Origin: Paenibacillus alkalitolerans
Lineage (GTDB): Bacteria > Bacillota > Bacilli > Paenibacillales > YIM-B00363
Assembly: GCF_016482785.1 (NCBI RefSeq)
Contig: NZ_JAEMXM010000017.1
Span: 51,812-115,811 of the forward strand
Length of the DNA stretch: 64,000 bases
Direction: 5' to 3'
Made by a program: the position numbers and the translations under genes. Positions 1-7,627 of the stretch are shown here, piece by piece (position 1 is the first letter of the stretch; the number at the start of each line of letters is the position of its first letter). The notes below the pieces were generated by a model, which was not told where the DNA came from, ran no database searches, and saw only the letters and a program-made list of their open reading frames with translations.

Positions 1-2
1 TG

Positions 3-362
3 AGCCAGTTACTGAATCTTGGAAACCTCTTTCAGAGGCCGCTTGTCCCTATTGGAAAGAATGACCAGAATGAGTTGAAACAAATCTACCCTCGGAAAGA
101 CGGGATTGCCCAAGCATTCACGCATTGGCTCATTGCATTGTGGTGGAGCGAAGGTGAATGGAGTGCCGGCTGGAAAGTCACCGTGTTTCCGGTGTCCGAA
201 GAGCGGGTCTTTTGGTCCGTTCCGCCGCTTTTTCATACGACCGCTCCCTCATCGTTCGATAACGCATGGAAACTGTCGCAAGCGATCCTAACGAGTTCCC
301 GCAAAGATCAGCTTACCGATGCATTCGTCCATCCGTATTGGGACGACTGGGATAAGCTGTGA
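3..362 (+). CDS. 3' end of an unrecognised protein gene (cut by window edge)
   Basis: The reading frame is open from the first bases of the window to TGA at 360-362, so this is the C-terminal ~119 residues of a longer protein whose start lies outside. An internal TTG at 75 could be read as a start, but it has no good ribosome binding site and the frame continues upstream, so the truncated reading is preferred. The piece is rich in Trp and aromatic residues (LWWSEGEW, HPYWDDWDKL) and has no membrane segment. I do not recognise the family. It ends about 110 bp before fixA, with a tandem repeat in between, so co-transcription with fixABCX is possible but not shown. Confidence 0.5.
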   Translation, partial: SQLLNLGNLFQRPLVPIGKNDQNELKQIYPRKDGIAQAFTHWLIALWWSEGEWSAGWKVTVFPVSEERVFWSVPPLFHTTAPSSFDNAWKLSQAILTSSRKDQLTDAFVHPYWDDWDKL

Positions 363-373
363 GCCATCTACAT

Positions 374-461
374 GGAGCCAATCGTAAGATTGGCGCGTAG
401 TGCTTAAACACAAGCAAGGAGCCAATCGTAAGATTGGCGCGTAGTGCTTAAACACAAGCAA
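374..461 (+). repeat. Tandem Shine-Dalgarno/hairpin repeat, two 44-bp units, before fixA
   Basis: Two identical 44-bp units (374-417 and 418-461). Each starts GGAG, then has the hairpin CCAATC-GTAA-GATTGG (six base pairs with a GNRA-type loop), then CGCGTAG and a second small hairpin TGCTT-AAACAC-AAGCA. The next GGAGG (462-466), in the position where a third unit would begin, is the fixA ribosome binding site. The same family occurs near 1313, 8690, 22254, 25340, 38114 and 61210. Confidence 0.85.
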
Positions 462-473
462 GGAGGTAACGGA

Positions 474-1310
474 ATGCTTCACCTAATCGTTTGCATTAAA
501 CAGGTGCCAGACAGCCGGGAAATTCGCATCGATCCCGTTAACAATACGTTGATCCGGCAAGGGGTTCCCAGCATTGTCAATTTCTATGACTTGCATGGAT
601 TGGAAGAGGCGCTGCGCATCAAGGATGAACACGGCGCGAGGGTTACGGTGGTGACGATGGGTCCGCCACCGGCGGAAAAATCGCTGAAGGAATGCATTTC
701 GCTCGGCGCGGACGAGGCCATCCTCGTAACCGACAGGAAGTTCGCCGGTGCGGATACGCTTGCGACGTCTTATGTTTTGGCGAAGACGATCCGCAAAGTG
801 GAGGAACAGTGGGGGCCGGCAGATATAGTGTTTTGCGGAAAGCAAACGCTGGACGGGGATACCGGGCAGGTTGGTCCGGGAATTGCTTGCCGATTGGACT
901 TGGAGCAGCTGACATACGTGGGCAAGGTGGCCGATGTGAACCCTTCCGCCCGGAGAGTAACCGTGCACAGGTTTCTCGAGGACGGTGTCGAAGTTGTCGA
1001 GTCTTCCATGCCGCTTCTCATCACCGCACTTAAGGAATTGAACAAAGTGCGCAGAGCTCCGCTCCCGGGAATGATCCGTGCAGCCAGGTATAAGCCTTAC
1101 ATATGGACAACCGCCGACTTCCCCGATTTGGACGCCGCCAAGATCGGGTTGAAAGGTTCGCCGACAATCGTAAGCAAGACTTGGGTGCCTGAAGTGAGGA
1201 AGATTAACGGTCTATTCGTGAACGGCGACACTCCGGAGCAAGTCGCCGGAGAATTGGTGGGGAAGCTGTGGGATACCGAACTGCCGGAAAGATTAGGGTG
1301 GACGTCGTAA
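474..1310 (+). CDS. fixA: Electron transfer flavoprotein beta subunit FixA
   Basis: 278-residue ETF beta subunit. In FixABCX complexes FixA and FixB form an electron-bifurcating flavoprotein that oxidises NADH and sends electrons to ferredoxin/flavodoxin and to quinone through FixC. Visible family signs are the N-terminal VCIKQVPDS, the ADEAILVTDR segment and the flavin-site motif DGDTGQVGPGIA near residue 130. The start is the ATG at 474, eight bases after AAGGAGG; an in-frame GTG at 444 would read through the upstream repeat and is rejected. It is the first gene of fixA-fixB-fixC-fixX. The electron acceptor and physiological role here are not visible: no nif gene lies in the window. Confidence 0.93.
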   Translation: MLHLIVCIKQVPDSREIRIDPVNNTLIRQGVPSIVNFYDLHGLEEALRIKDEHGARVTVVTMGPPPAEKSLKECISLGADEAILVTDRKFAGADTLATSYVLAKTIRKVEEQWGPADIVFCGKQTLDGDTGQVGPGIACRLDLEQLTYVGKVADVNPSARRVTVHRFLEDGVEVVESSMPLLITALKELNKVRRAPLPGMIRAARYKPYIWTTADFPDLDAAKIGLKGSPTIVSKTWVPEVRKINGLFVNGDTPEQVAGELVGKLWDTELPERLGWTS

Positions 1311-1312
1311 AA

Positions 1313-1405
1313 GGAGGCAACCGAAGGTTGTCCGCGGATTGGCGCATAGAACGAGCATGGAGGAAACCGAAGGTTGCCCTCGGATTGGCGCATAGAAGGA
1401 GCAAA
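1313..1405 (+). repeat. Tandem Shine-Dalgarno/hairpin repeat, two units, before fixB
   Basis: Two diverged units (1313-1358 and 1359-1405, periods 46 and 47). Both begin GGAGG, carry an (A)AACC-GAA-GGTT(G) hairpin, then CGGATTGGCGCATAGAA and end near GAGCA. The next GGAGG at 1406-1410, where a third unit would begin, is the fixB ribosome binding site. Same family as 374-461. Confidence 0.8.
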
Positions 1406-1418
1406 GGAGGAGAAGGCT

Positions 1419-2483
1419 GTGTCAGCAAAGAGAGAAGCCGAACGAACGCAAGATTGGTCGGATTATCGGGGAGTGCTCGTGTTCGTGGAACTGCGGGGAG
1501 GGGAAGCCAAGAAAGTTTCCTGGCAGCTGCTGGGAGAGGGCAAACGGCTCGCCGACAAGCTCGATGTACAACTGATGGCGCTTGTGATCGGAGATAATGT
1601 GGCGCATCTGGCGAAAGAAGCGCTTTATTACGGGGCCGATAAAGTGTTTTTGTGCGAAGCGCCGGAACTCAGAGAGTACCGGACGAGGCCGTACAGCCGG
1701 GTTGCAATGAAGGTTATCAACGAGACGAAGCCCGAGATTTGCTTGTTCGGGGCGACGGGCACGGGAAGGGACTTGGCCGGGGCGATCGCGACCCACCTTC
1801 CGACCGGGCTCACTGCGGATACGACGGAATTGGATGTCGAGCCGCCGCCTTCCCGGCTATTGCTTGCAAGCCGCCCGGCTTTTTCCGAGAAAATGATGGC
1901 CACCATACTTTGCAAACAATACCGGCCGCAGATGGCGACCGCCCGCGCCGGCGTGTTTCAGGCGCTGCCGCGAGACGATTCCCGCCGCGGGGAAATTGTA
2001 AAAGTCGAGAATACGATGAGCGAGGAGCAAATTGCGACGCAAGTACTGGACTTCATTCAAGAGACAGGAAAGGTGAATTTGGAAGAGGCGGAAATTATCG
2101 TTGCGGGCGGCCGGGGATTGGGCGGACCGGAGCCTTTCGCGATGTTGAAGGAGCTCGCCGACGCGCTCGGAGGAGTGGTGGGCGCCTCGAGAGCGGCGGT
2201 CGATGCGGGCTGGATCAAGCATGAGCATCAGGTCGGACAAACCGGGTATACGGTGAGACCCAAGCTCTACTTCGCCATAGGAATTTCGGGGGCGGTTCAA
2301 CATCTGGTCGGGATGTCGAATTCGGAAGTGATCGTCGCCATTAATAAAGATGCGGATGCGCCGATTTTTCAAACAGCCCATTACCGGATCGTCGGAGATT
2401 TGTTCAAGATCGTTCCCGCCATCACGGCCGAAGTGAAGAAGAAACGAACGCTGACTGTGGAAAGGGTGGAGGTTCATGAATGA
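1419..2483 (+). CDS. fixB: Electron transfer flavoprotein alpha subunit FixB
   Basis: 354-residue ETF alpha subunit and partner of FixA. The C-terminal FAD domain shows the classic run: AGGRGLGGPE (~residue 228), VGASRAAVDAGW, QVGQTG, GISGAVQH, AINKDADAPIF. The N-terminal domain has the usual alpha/beta fold segments. The start chosen is GTG 1419, preceded by AAAGGAGGAG; the earlier in-frame ATG at 1374 lies inside the repeat and is rejected. It overlaps fixC by eight bases, so the two are translationally linked. The alpha subunit carries the electron-transferring FAD in this family. Confidence 0.93.
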   Translation: MSAKREAERTQDWSDYRGVLVFVELRGGEAKKVSWQLLGEGKRLADKLDVQLMALVIGDNVAHLAKEALYYGADKVFLCEAPELREYRTRPYSRVAMKVINETKPEICLFGATGTGRDLAGAIATHLPTGLTADTTELDVEPPPSRLLLASRPAFSEKMMATILCKQYRPQMATARAGVFQALPRDDSRRGEIVKVENTMSEEQIATQVLDFIQETGKVNLEEAEIIVAGGRGLGGPEPFAMLKELADALGGVVGASRAAVDAGWIKHEHQVGQTGYTVRPKLYFAIGISGAVQHLVGMSNSEVIVAINKDADAPIFQTAHYRIVGDLFKIVPAITAEVKKKRTLTVERVEVHE

Positions 2484-3786
2484 GAAGTTTGACGCGGTTG
2501 TCGTTGGCGCCGGGCCGGCTGGCGCGGCGGCGGCGCTTACGATGGCCCGGGCCGGACTGAGCGTCGTTCTGCTGGAGCGCGGCGAGTTTCCGGGGGCTAA
2601 AAATATATTCGGCGGGGTGTTGTACCGCAAACAATTGGAAGACATCATTCCGGAATTTTGGACGGAAAAAGGATTTCCGATGGAACGGCATATCGTCGAG
2701 CAGCGGGTTTGGATGATGGGCAAGCAATCCGTAGTGACGTTCGGCCATCGCAACGAAGCTTACAAATTGCCTTATAACTGCTTCACGGGCTTGCGCGTGA
2801 AATTCGATCAATGGTTTGCGGACAAGGCGGTCCAAGCCGGCGCAATCCCGGTCTATCAAACCGTGGCCGTGGAATTGCTGAAAGAAGGCACCCGTGTCGT
2901 CGGAGTGAAGACGGACCGGCCGGACGGGGATCTGTACGCCGATGTGGTGGTAATAGCCGACGGAGTCAACTCGCTGCTCGGCAAGTCGCTCGGCGTACAC
3001 AAGGAGTGGCGGCCCGATGAAGTGTCGTTGGCGGTGAAGGAAGTCATTGCCCTGCCGAAAGAGAAAATAGAGGACCGGTTTAACCTGGAAGGAGACGAGG
3101 GCGTAACCATCGAGTTTCTCGGCGACACATCTTTAGGAATGGCCGGGATGGGATTTTTATATACGAACAAGGAAACGCTGTCCCTCGGCGTCGGCGTCAT
3201 GGTGAACCAGCTGAGGGAAAAGAGAATAAAGCCGTATGCATTGCTGGAGGCTGCGAAGCAGCATCCTATGATCCGCAAATTGATCCAAGGAGGGGAAGTG
3301 TTGGAATACTCGGGGCATCTGATCCCCGAGGGCGGATATCACTCCATTCCTCAGCTGTCGGGAGACGGATGGTGTATCGCCGGAGACGCGGCGCAGCTGG
3401 TCAATTTCGTTCACCGGGAGGGCACGAACCTCGCTATGACTTCGGGCCGCTTCGCAGGAGAAGCGATTATCGAGGCGAAACAGAGAAACGACTTCACGCG
3501 CGAGACACTCAAGGAATACGATCAAAAAATCAGAAACTCATTTATCGAGCAAGATTTGAAGAAGTATAAAGGAATGCATCAAATGCTGAAAGAGCAAGAC
3601 CCGGAGCTTCTGTTCGACAAGCTGCCCCAAGCCGTTAACGAGGCCGCCTACCATATGTTTTTGGTCGACGGCGTTTCCAAGGCACAAAAACAAAAGTTGG
3701 CCATAAAATTAATTAAGGAAGCCGCCGGCGGAACGGTGAATCTGCTGAAACTGGGCTTTAAAAGCTGGAGGGCGATGAACGGATGA
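2476..3786 (+). CDS. fixC: ETF:quinone oxidoreductase-like flavoprotein FixC
   Basis: 436-residue FAD-dependent oxidoreductase of the ETF-QO/FixC family, which passes electrons from the FixAB flavoprotein to membrane quinone. The N-terminal dinucleotide motif VVVGAGPAGAAAA (residues ~7-19) and the LLERGEFPGAKN segment bind FAD. A second FAD contact, GDAAQLVNFVHREGTN, lies at ~residue 300. There is no transmembrane helix, as usual for a peripheral membrane enzyme. The start overlaps the end of fixB and the stop overlaps fixX (ATGA), so all four genes form one operon. Confidence 0.93.
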   Translation: MNEKFDAVVVGAGPAGAAAALTMARAGLSVVLLERGEFPGAKNIFGGVLYRKQLEDIIPEFWTEKGFPMERHIVEQRVWMMGKQSVVTFGHRNEAYKLPYNCFTGLRVKFDQWFADKAVQAGAIPVYQTVAVELLKEGTRVVGVKTDRPDGDLYADVVVIADGVNSLLGKSLGVHKEWRPDEVSLAVKEVIALPKEKIEDRFNLEGDEGVTIEFLGDTSLGMAGMGFLYTNKETLSLGVGVMVNQLREKRIKPYALLEAAKQHPMIRKLIQGGEVLEYSGHLIPEGGYHSIPQLSGDGWCIAGDAAQLVNFVHREGTNLAMTSGRFAGEAIIEAKQRNDFTRETLKEYDQKIRNSFIEQDLKKYKGMHQMLKEQDPELLFDKLPQAVNEAAYHMFLVDGVSKAQKQKLAIKLIKEAAGGTVNLLKLGFKSWRAMNG

Positions 3787-4067
3787 CCGAGTCGATTTCC
3801 GATAAGTTGTTTACCATCCGCTACAAGTGCGACGATGTTTCCCACTTGATCATCAAGGAACATGACAACTGCCTGAAGTGTACGACGAAGGACTGCAACT
3901 ATTTCTGTCCGTCCGATGTGTACGATTGGGAGAAAAAGCTGAAGATCACGACGGTCGCGTACGAAAATTGCATCGAATGCGGGACGTGCCGCATTGCATG
4001 CCCCTACGACAACATCGAATGGGTGTACCCGAAGGGCGGTTACGGCATCACCTACAAATACGGTTAA
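3783..4067 (+). CDS. fixX: Ferredoxin-like protein FixX
   Basis: 94-residue ferredoxin-like subunit that associates with FixC. It carries one complete 4Fe-4S motif, CIECGTCRIACP (~residues 61-72). A cysteine-containing region around CLKCTTKDCNYFCP occupies the place of the second cluster, as is typical of FixX. The ATG overlaps the fixC stop. It is the last gene of the operon and is followed at once by an intrinsic terminator. Confidence 0.93.
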   Translation: MTESISDKLFTIRYKCDDVSHLIIKEHDNCLKCTTKDCNYFCPSDVYDWEKKLKITTVAYENCIECGTCRIACPYDNIEWVYPKGGYGITYKYG

Positions 4068-4077
4068 CCGCCGCAAA

Positions 4078-4120
4078 AAAGAGCGAATCATGGTTTCTTC
4101 AACCGCGATTCGCTCTTTAT
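4078..4120 (+). terminator. Intrinsic terminator after fixX
   Basis: Perfect 12-bp inverted repeat AAAGAGCGAATC / GATTCGCTCTTT (4078-4089 with 4107-4118). The A-rich left side and T-rich right side would allow termination on both strands. Confidence 0.85.
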
Positions 4121-4139
4121 TGTTATCAATATAGCTCGC

Positions 4140-4463
4140 TTGTTCCACAGTGAAACACCGTGGTGCACGGATGAACCAGGTTGTGCCGAAGTGAAACAGG
4201 AGGCGGTTGCACGGGCGCGCTTGTTCCACAGTGAAACACCGTGGTGCCCGGATGAACCATGTTGTGCCGACGTGAAACAGGAGGCGGTTGCACGGGCGCG
4301 CTTGTTCCACAGTGAAACACCGTGGTGCCCGGATGAACCATGTTGTGCCGACGTGAAACAGGAGGCGGTTGCACGGGCGCGCTTGTTCCACAGTGAAACA
4401 CCGTGGTTCACGGATGAACCACGTTGTGCCGAAGTGAAACAGGAGGCGGTTTGACGGCCGCGC
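4140..4463 (+). repeat. 81-bp tandem repeat, four copies
   Basis: Copies begin at 4140, 4221, 4302 and 4383, exactly 81 bp apart. The middle two are nearly identical; the outer two differ at a few sites, and the last decays after ~4450. Each holds the imperfect palindrome TTCCACAGTGAAACACCGTGG and later GTGAAACAGGAGGCGG. Because 81 is a multiple of three, reading frames stay open through the array on both strands, but none has a convincing start, so I read it as non-coding repeat DNA. It fills the gap between the fix terminator and the next promoter. Confidence 0.9.
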
Positions 4464-4589
4464 CTGCTTCGATAGAATCTTTCGTTATATCAACGTCATA
4501 TATATTCACACAGTGAGCTTGTATTCTGTGCAAAGACAATAAATTAATGTGAAATATTTATACAGCTACACAATTATATGTAATGTATG

Positions 4590-4618
4590 TTTACAGGTAA
4601 ATTACACGTTGTTAAAGT
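4590..4618 (+). promoter_or_regulatory. Possible sigma-A promoter for the binding protein/Rieske pair
   Basis: TTTACA (4590-4595), 17-bp spacer, TAAAGT (4613-4618), in an AT-rich stretch about 60 bp before the lipoprotein gene. No known riboswitch fold is evident between 4464 and 4677. Confidence 0.4.
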
Positions 4619-4677
4619 TATAGCATTGAACTCATCTGCAAACTTAATAGGGCGTGCCGGGGCGGAGGGGGAACCGA

Positions 4678-5664
4678 ATGAAACAAAGAAGACAATTGCG
4701 TCACCTGTTGTTGATCATCGGCTTGTCCGTTTCTTTCATGAGCGCATGCGGCAAGCCGGCGGATTCCGCCGCGCCCAAGGAGTTGGCGAAAGTTTCCCAA
4801 GTAACGAATTGGTTCGCGCAGCCTGAGCATGGCGGGCAATATGCCGCATTGGAGAAGGGTTTTTATAAGGAAGCGGGATTGGATATGACGATCTTGCCGG
4901 GAGGGCCGCAGGTGTCCGCGATTCAGCAAGTGGCTTCAGGTCAAGTTCAATTTGGCATGGCGCAAGCGGATGAACTCCTGGCAGCTCGAGAGGAGGGGAT
5001 ACCGGTTGTGGCTGTGGCCGCCATTTTCCAAATTAATCCGCAAGCCATCATGTTTCATGCCGGGGAGAACATTTCGAACGCCCAAGATTTAAGCGGCCGC
5101 TCGCTTTATATCGCACCGGGCGCCATGTATTGGGAGTATATGAAAAAAGCGTACGATCTGAACGATTTCGAGGAAGTGGCCTTTACCGGAAATTACAGCG
5201 GATTTCTTGCAGATCAAAAGTCAGCTATACAAAGCTACGTAACATCCGATCCGTACCTCTTGAAGCAGCAAAATGCGGAGGTCTCCTTTCTGCGTATTCA
5301 CGATCTCGGATATCAGCCATATGCGAACGTGCTGTTTACAACGGAGAAAATGATCAGCGACGAGCCGGGGCTGGTGAGATCGTTTGTTGAAGCCAGCATC
5401 AAGGGATGGGAATATTACAAAACCAATTATGAAGAAATTAATCCGGTTATTGCAAAAGCAAATCCCGATCTGACGTTGGAAAGTATGAAAGCGACCGCGG
5501 AAAATGAAATGGAATTGATATTCGGGGGAGATGCCGAGGCGGGCGGAGCCGGCACGATGACCGCGGAGCGTTGGACCGCATTGGCCGGTCAGTTGGCCGA
5601 AATCGGTCTCATCGATAATCCGGATGAAGCGAACAATGCATATACCACCGAATTTTTGCAATGA
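4678..5664 (+). CDS. NMT1/ThiY-type substrate-binding lipoprotein
   Basis: 328-residue extracellular binding protein of the NMT1/THI5-like family (SsuA/ThiY/TauA group). A lipoprotein signal peptide ends LSVSFMSAC, giving a lipidated Cys near residue 22. The mature part has the family pattern: NWFAQPEHGGQYAALEKGFY, then LDMTILPGG, VQFGMAQADELL, and DLSGRSLYIAPG. The start ATG 4678 follows GGCGGAGGG. No permease or ATPase gene is adjacent; the next gene is a Rieske oxygenase, 13 bp downstream. The ligand cannot be read from the sequence. A second protein of this family at 36054 sits in a thiamine operon, so a pyrimidine-like ligand is a reasonable guess only. Confidence 0.85.
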   Translation: MKQRRQLRHLLLIIGLSVSFMSACGKPADSAAPKELAKVSQVTNWFAQPEHGGQYAALEKGFYKEAGLDMTILPGGPQVSAIQQVASGQVQFGMAQADELLAAREEGIPVVAVAAIFQINPQAIMFHAGENISNAQDLSGRSLYIAPGAMYWEYMKKAYDLNDFEEVAFTGNYSGFLADQKSAIQSYVTSDPYLLKQQNAEVSFLRIHDLGYQPYANVLFTTEKMISDEPGLVRSFVEASIKGWEYYKTNYEEINPVIAKANPDLTLESMKATAENEMELIFGGDAEAGGAGTMTAERWTALAGQLAEIGLIDNPDEANNAYTTEFLQ

Positions 5665-5677
5665 GGAGAAACCGGAT

Positions 5678-6661
5678 ATGACAATGGACGTCGTTTTAAT
5701 GAAAGAGTGGCATCCGGTGGCGTTTTCCAAAGAAGTCCGTGAAAAACCGGTCGGTGCGGTCGTCATGGGAGAGCGGATTGTCGTCTTTCGTACTTCGCAG
5801 GGGATTAAGGCGTTGAAGGATTTGTGCATTCACCGCGGAGCCGCACTATCCCTAGGTAAAAAACAAGGAGATGAAATCGTCTGTCCTTATCACGGATGGA
5901 GATATGACGGAGCGGGACAGTGCACGCACATCCCGCAGCAGTGCGAAAACCGGGCGATTCCCGCGAAAGCGCGCGCCGTTCCTTATGCATGCACCGAAGC
6001 GTACGGTATCGTTTGGGTATGCTTGAATGGCGACGGCAATGCTGACGCTTCCCTTCCGTCGTATCCGGAATATGACGATGCAAATTACAGGACCGTGCAC
6101 TGCGGGCCGTATTATCTGGAAGCTTCCGTACCGCGTGTCGTTGAAAATTTTCTCGATGTCGGTCATCTGGCTTTTCTTCATGAAGGCTTTCTCGGAGATC
6201 CGGCATATCCGGAAATATCCGATTATAAAGTGCGCAAGCTGGAAGACCGTATCGTATCCGATGAAATCGCCGTGTACCAGCCCGACCCGGACGGGCGCGG
6301 AATGCCGGTGACAACAAGGTATATTTACGAAATCTTAAAGCCGACCGTCGCACGGTTAAAGAAGACCGATCCCGCCTCGCGGGAAGTTTTCTCCATGTTG
6401 TTTGCCGTGTTGCCGGATGGTCCGCTATCGTCAAAGGCTTTTATCAATGTATCGCGCAATTACGGTTTCGATATTCCGGATGAGCAGTTTGAGCGGTTTC
6501 AGCAGCTGATTTTAAATCAAGACAGCTCCGTAGTTGAGAGCCAACGGCCCGAACTGCTGCCGCTCGATCTGCAAGCCGAACTCCACCTGCCGGCGGATCG
6601 GATGAGCATCGCGTACCGCAAATGGTTAGGGGAACTCAATGTAACCTGGGGAACAGCATAA
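5678..6661 (+). CDS. Rieske non-haem iron oxygenase
   Basis: 327-residue ring-hydroxylating/demethylating oxygenase alpha-subunit type (vanillate demethylase/PaO-like group). The Rieske 2Fe-2S centre is CIHRGAAL ... CPYHGW (C-x-H ... C-x2-H, ~residues 50-72). The catalytic iron site is in VENFLDVGHLAFLHEGF (D-x2-H-x4-H, ~residues 153-169). The start ATG 5678 follows GAGGAGA. No reductase partner is nearby, so electrons must come from elsewhere. Pairing with the ThiY-type lipoprotein suggests the imported compound is its substrate; this is inference. Confidence 0.85.
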   Translation: MTMDVVLMKEWHPVAFSKEVREKPVGAVVMGERIVVFRTSQGIKALKDLCIHRGAALSLGKKQGDEIVCPYHGWRYDGAGQCTHIPQQCENRAIPAKARAVPYACTEAYGIVWVCLNGDGNADASLPSYPEYDDANYRTVHCGPYYLEASVPRVVENFLDVGHLAFLHEGFLGDPAYPEISDYKVRKLEDRIVSDEIAVYQPDPDGRGMPVTTRYIYEILKPTVARLKKTDPASREVFSMLFAVLPDGPLSSKAFINVSRNYGFDIPDEQFERFQQLILNQDSSVVESQRPELLPLDLQAELHLPADRMSIAYRKWLGELNVTWGTA

Positions 6662-6679
6662 ACGTCGCGGAAATTACAA

Positions 6680-6710
6680 GGCACTGATCTTTACGGTCAG
6701 TGCCCTTGCT
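6680..6710 (+). terminator. Hairpin terminator after the Rieske gene
   Basis: GGCACTGATC / GGTCAGTGCC (6680-6689 with 6695-6704), 10-bp stem with one G-T pair and a five-base loop, followed by CTTGCTT. The U tract is weak. Confidence 0.6.
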
Positions 6711-6721
6711 TCGTGTATGGA

Positions 6722-6904
6722 TCAAAAATTATCGTTAAAATTCCCTATAACAAACGTTCTTTTCCTCTTGTTCCTTCCGTTTATTTGGCGTCTGGCGATA
6801 CCGACGGCGGCGGCGCCGAGTCCGATCGCCATTAAAGACATCATTGTCCGTCTTCCATTGGGAACCCGCCACATGTTTGTGATCCATTGCTGCACATTGC
6901 TCAC
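6722..6904 (-). CDS. Small basic membrane protein, unrecognised
   Basis: About 57-60 residues. A central hydrophobic stretch (MMSLMAIGLGAAAVGIA) is followed by a highly basic tail (RRQINGRNKRKR), a layout seen in small sporulation or DUF3918-like proteins. Two starts are possible: GTG at 6904, or GTG at 6895, which is better spaced from GTAAGGGGTGAG. It lies convergent with the Rieske gene and divergent from the YhcN-like lipoprotein. Function unknown. Confidence 0.5.
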   Translation of the reverse strand: MSNVQQWITNMWRVPNGRRTMMSLMAIGLGAAAVGIARRQINGRNKRKRTFVIGNFNDNF

Positions 6905-7066
6905 CCCTTACCCTAAATTTTTTCACTACGTTGGCATTCTGTATTGTTCCACCTCACCGACCGCTGCATTCCGGCAAACTGTTTCCACAAATAATGAGCG
7001 AATGCGGCGTGAATGTAAATTGGAAATAGAGGCAAACTAACTGCAAAACGAAAAGGGGTGAGCATC

Positions 7067-7570
7067 ATGTGGAAAAAAGCGTCAATCATTGTAATGGCCG
7101 GAATGTGCTTGTTTGCAACCGGATGTAATCCCAATCAAGCCCAAGATAATCAAATGGGACAGCAAGCCGCGCAGGACAACCGGGGAGCTCCGGCTCGGCA
7201 GGACGTTCGGGGCGATGACCGGCAAGCGAATGCCGACAACCGAATTCAAGTAGCGGATCGGGCGGCGAGAAAAATCGCGCAGATGAAGGGAATAGATCAA
7301 GCGAATGTGCTTGTTACGCAGCGGAACGCGTACGTTGCGGCCGTGTTGGACGACAACCGCCGGCCGTTGGACCGCAAGTTCGAAGACCAGATCGCCAAAC
7401 AGGTCAGAGCTGCGGATCCGAATATCCGGAATGTGTATGTCTCGACAAATCCGGATTTTGTCGACCGAGTCAATGAGTACGTCAACGACGTTCAAAAGGG
7501 AAGGCCGGTTGCCGGTTTCTTCGAAGAGTTTAACGAGATGATCATCAGAATGTTTCCTAAAGCGAGATAA
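7067..7570 (+). CDS. YhcN/YlaJ-family spore lipoprotein
   Basis: 167-residue lipoprotein. The signal peptide ends MCLFATGC, with the lipidated Cys near residue 20. A polar, Gln/Asp/Arg-rich linker follows (NPNQAQDN, DNRGAPARQD), then the YhcN domain: IQVADRAARKIAQMKGIDQANVLVTQRNAYVAAVL and IRNVYVSTNPDFVDRV. YhcN-type proteins are found in the spore membrane of Bacillus. The start is ATG 7067 after AAAAGGGGTGAGC; the upstream in-frame GTG at 7058 overlaps the ribosome binding site. It stands alone, convergent with the ger operon, with a shared terminator. Confidence 0.85.
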   Translation: MWKKASIIVMAGMCLFATGCNPNQAQDNQMGQQAAQDNRGAPARQDVRGDDRQANADNRIQVADRAARKIAQMKGIDQANVLVTQRNAYVAAVLDDNRRPLDRKFEDQIAKQVRAADPNIRNVYVSTNPDFVDRVNEYVNDVQKGRPVAGFFEEFNEMIIRMFPKAR

Positions 7571-7585
7571 GTCGCATGTCGCAGA

Positions 7586-7627
7586 TGGGACCCATCCTTG
7601 GGTTAGCGCAGGGATGGGTCTCGTTGT
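7586..7627. terminator. Bidirectional terminator between yhcN-like and gerC
   Basis: GACCCATCC (7589-7597) pairs with GGATGGGTC (7612-7620), followed by TCGTTGTTT. It separates two convergent genes. Confidence 0.65.

Noticed and set aside
444..473. Upstream GTG start for fixA
   Set aside because: Would translate the repeat unit; the ATG at 474 has the ideal ribosome binding site.
483..968. Long antisense frames inside fixA and fixB
   Set aside because: Shadow frames of strongly supported genes; no ribosome binding sites, atypical composition.
4140..4454. Open reading frames on both strands through the 81-bp repeats, with peptides rich in Cys, Pro and Gln
   Set aside because: The frames exist only because the period is a multiple of three; no good start signals, and both strands are equally open.
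4140..4463. CRISPR array
   Set aside because: Repeat units are directly adjacent with no unique spacers, and no cas genes are present; the same holds for the arrays at 30882 and 63813.
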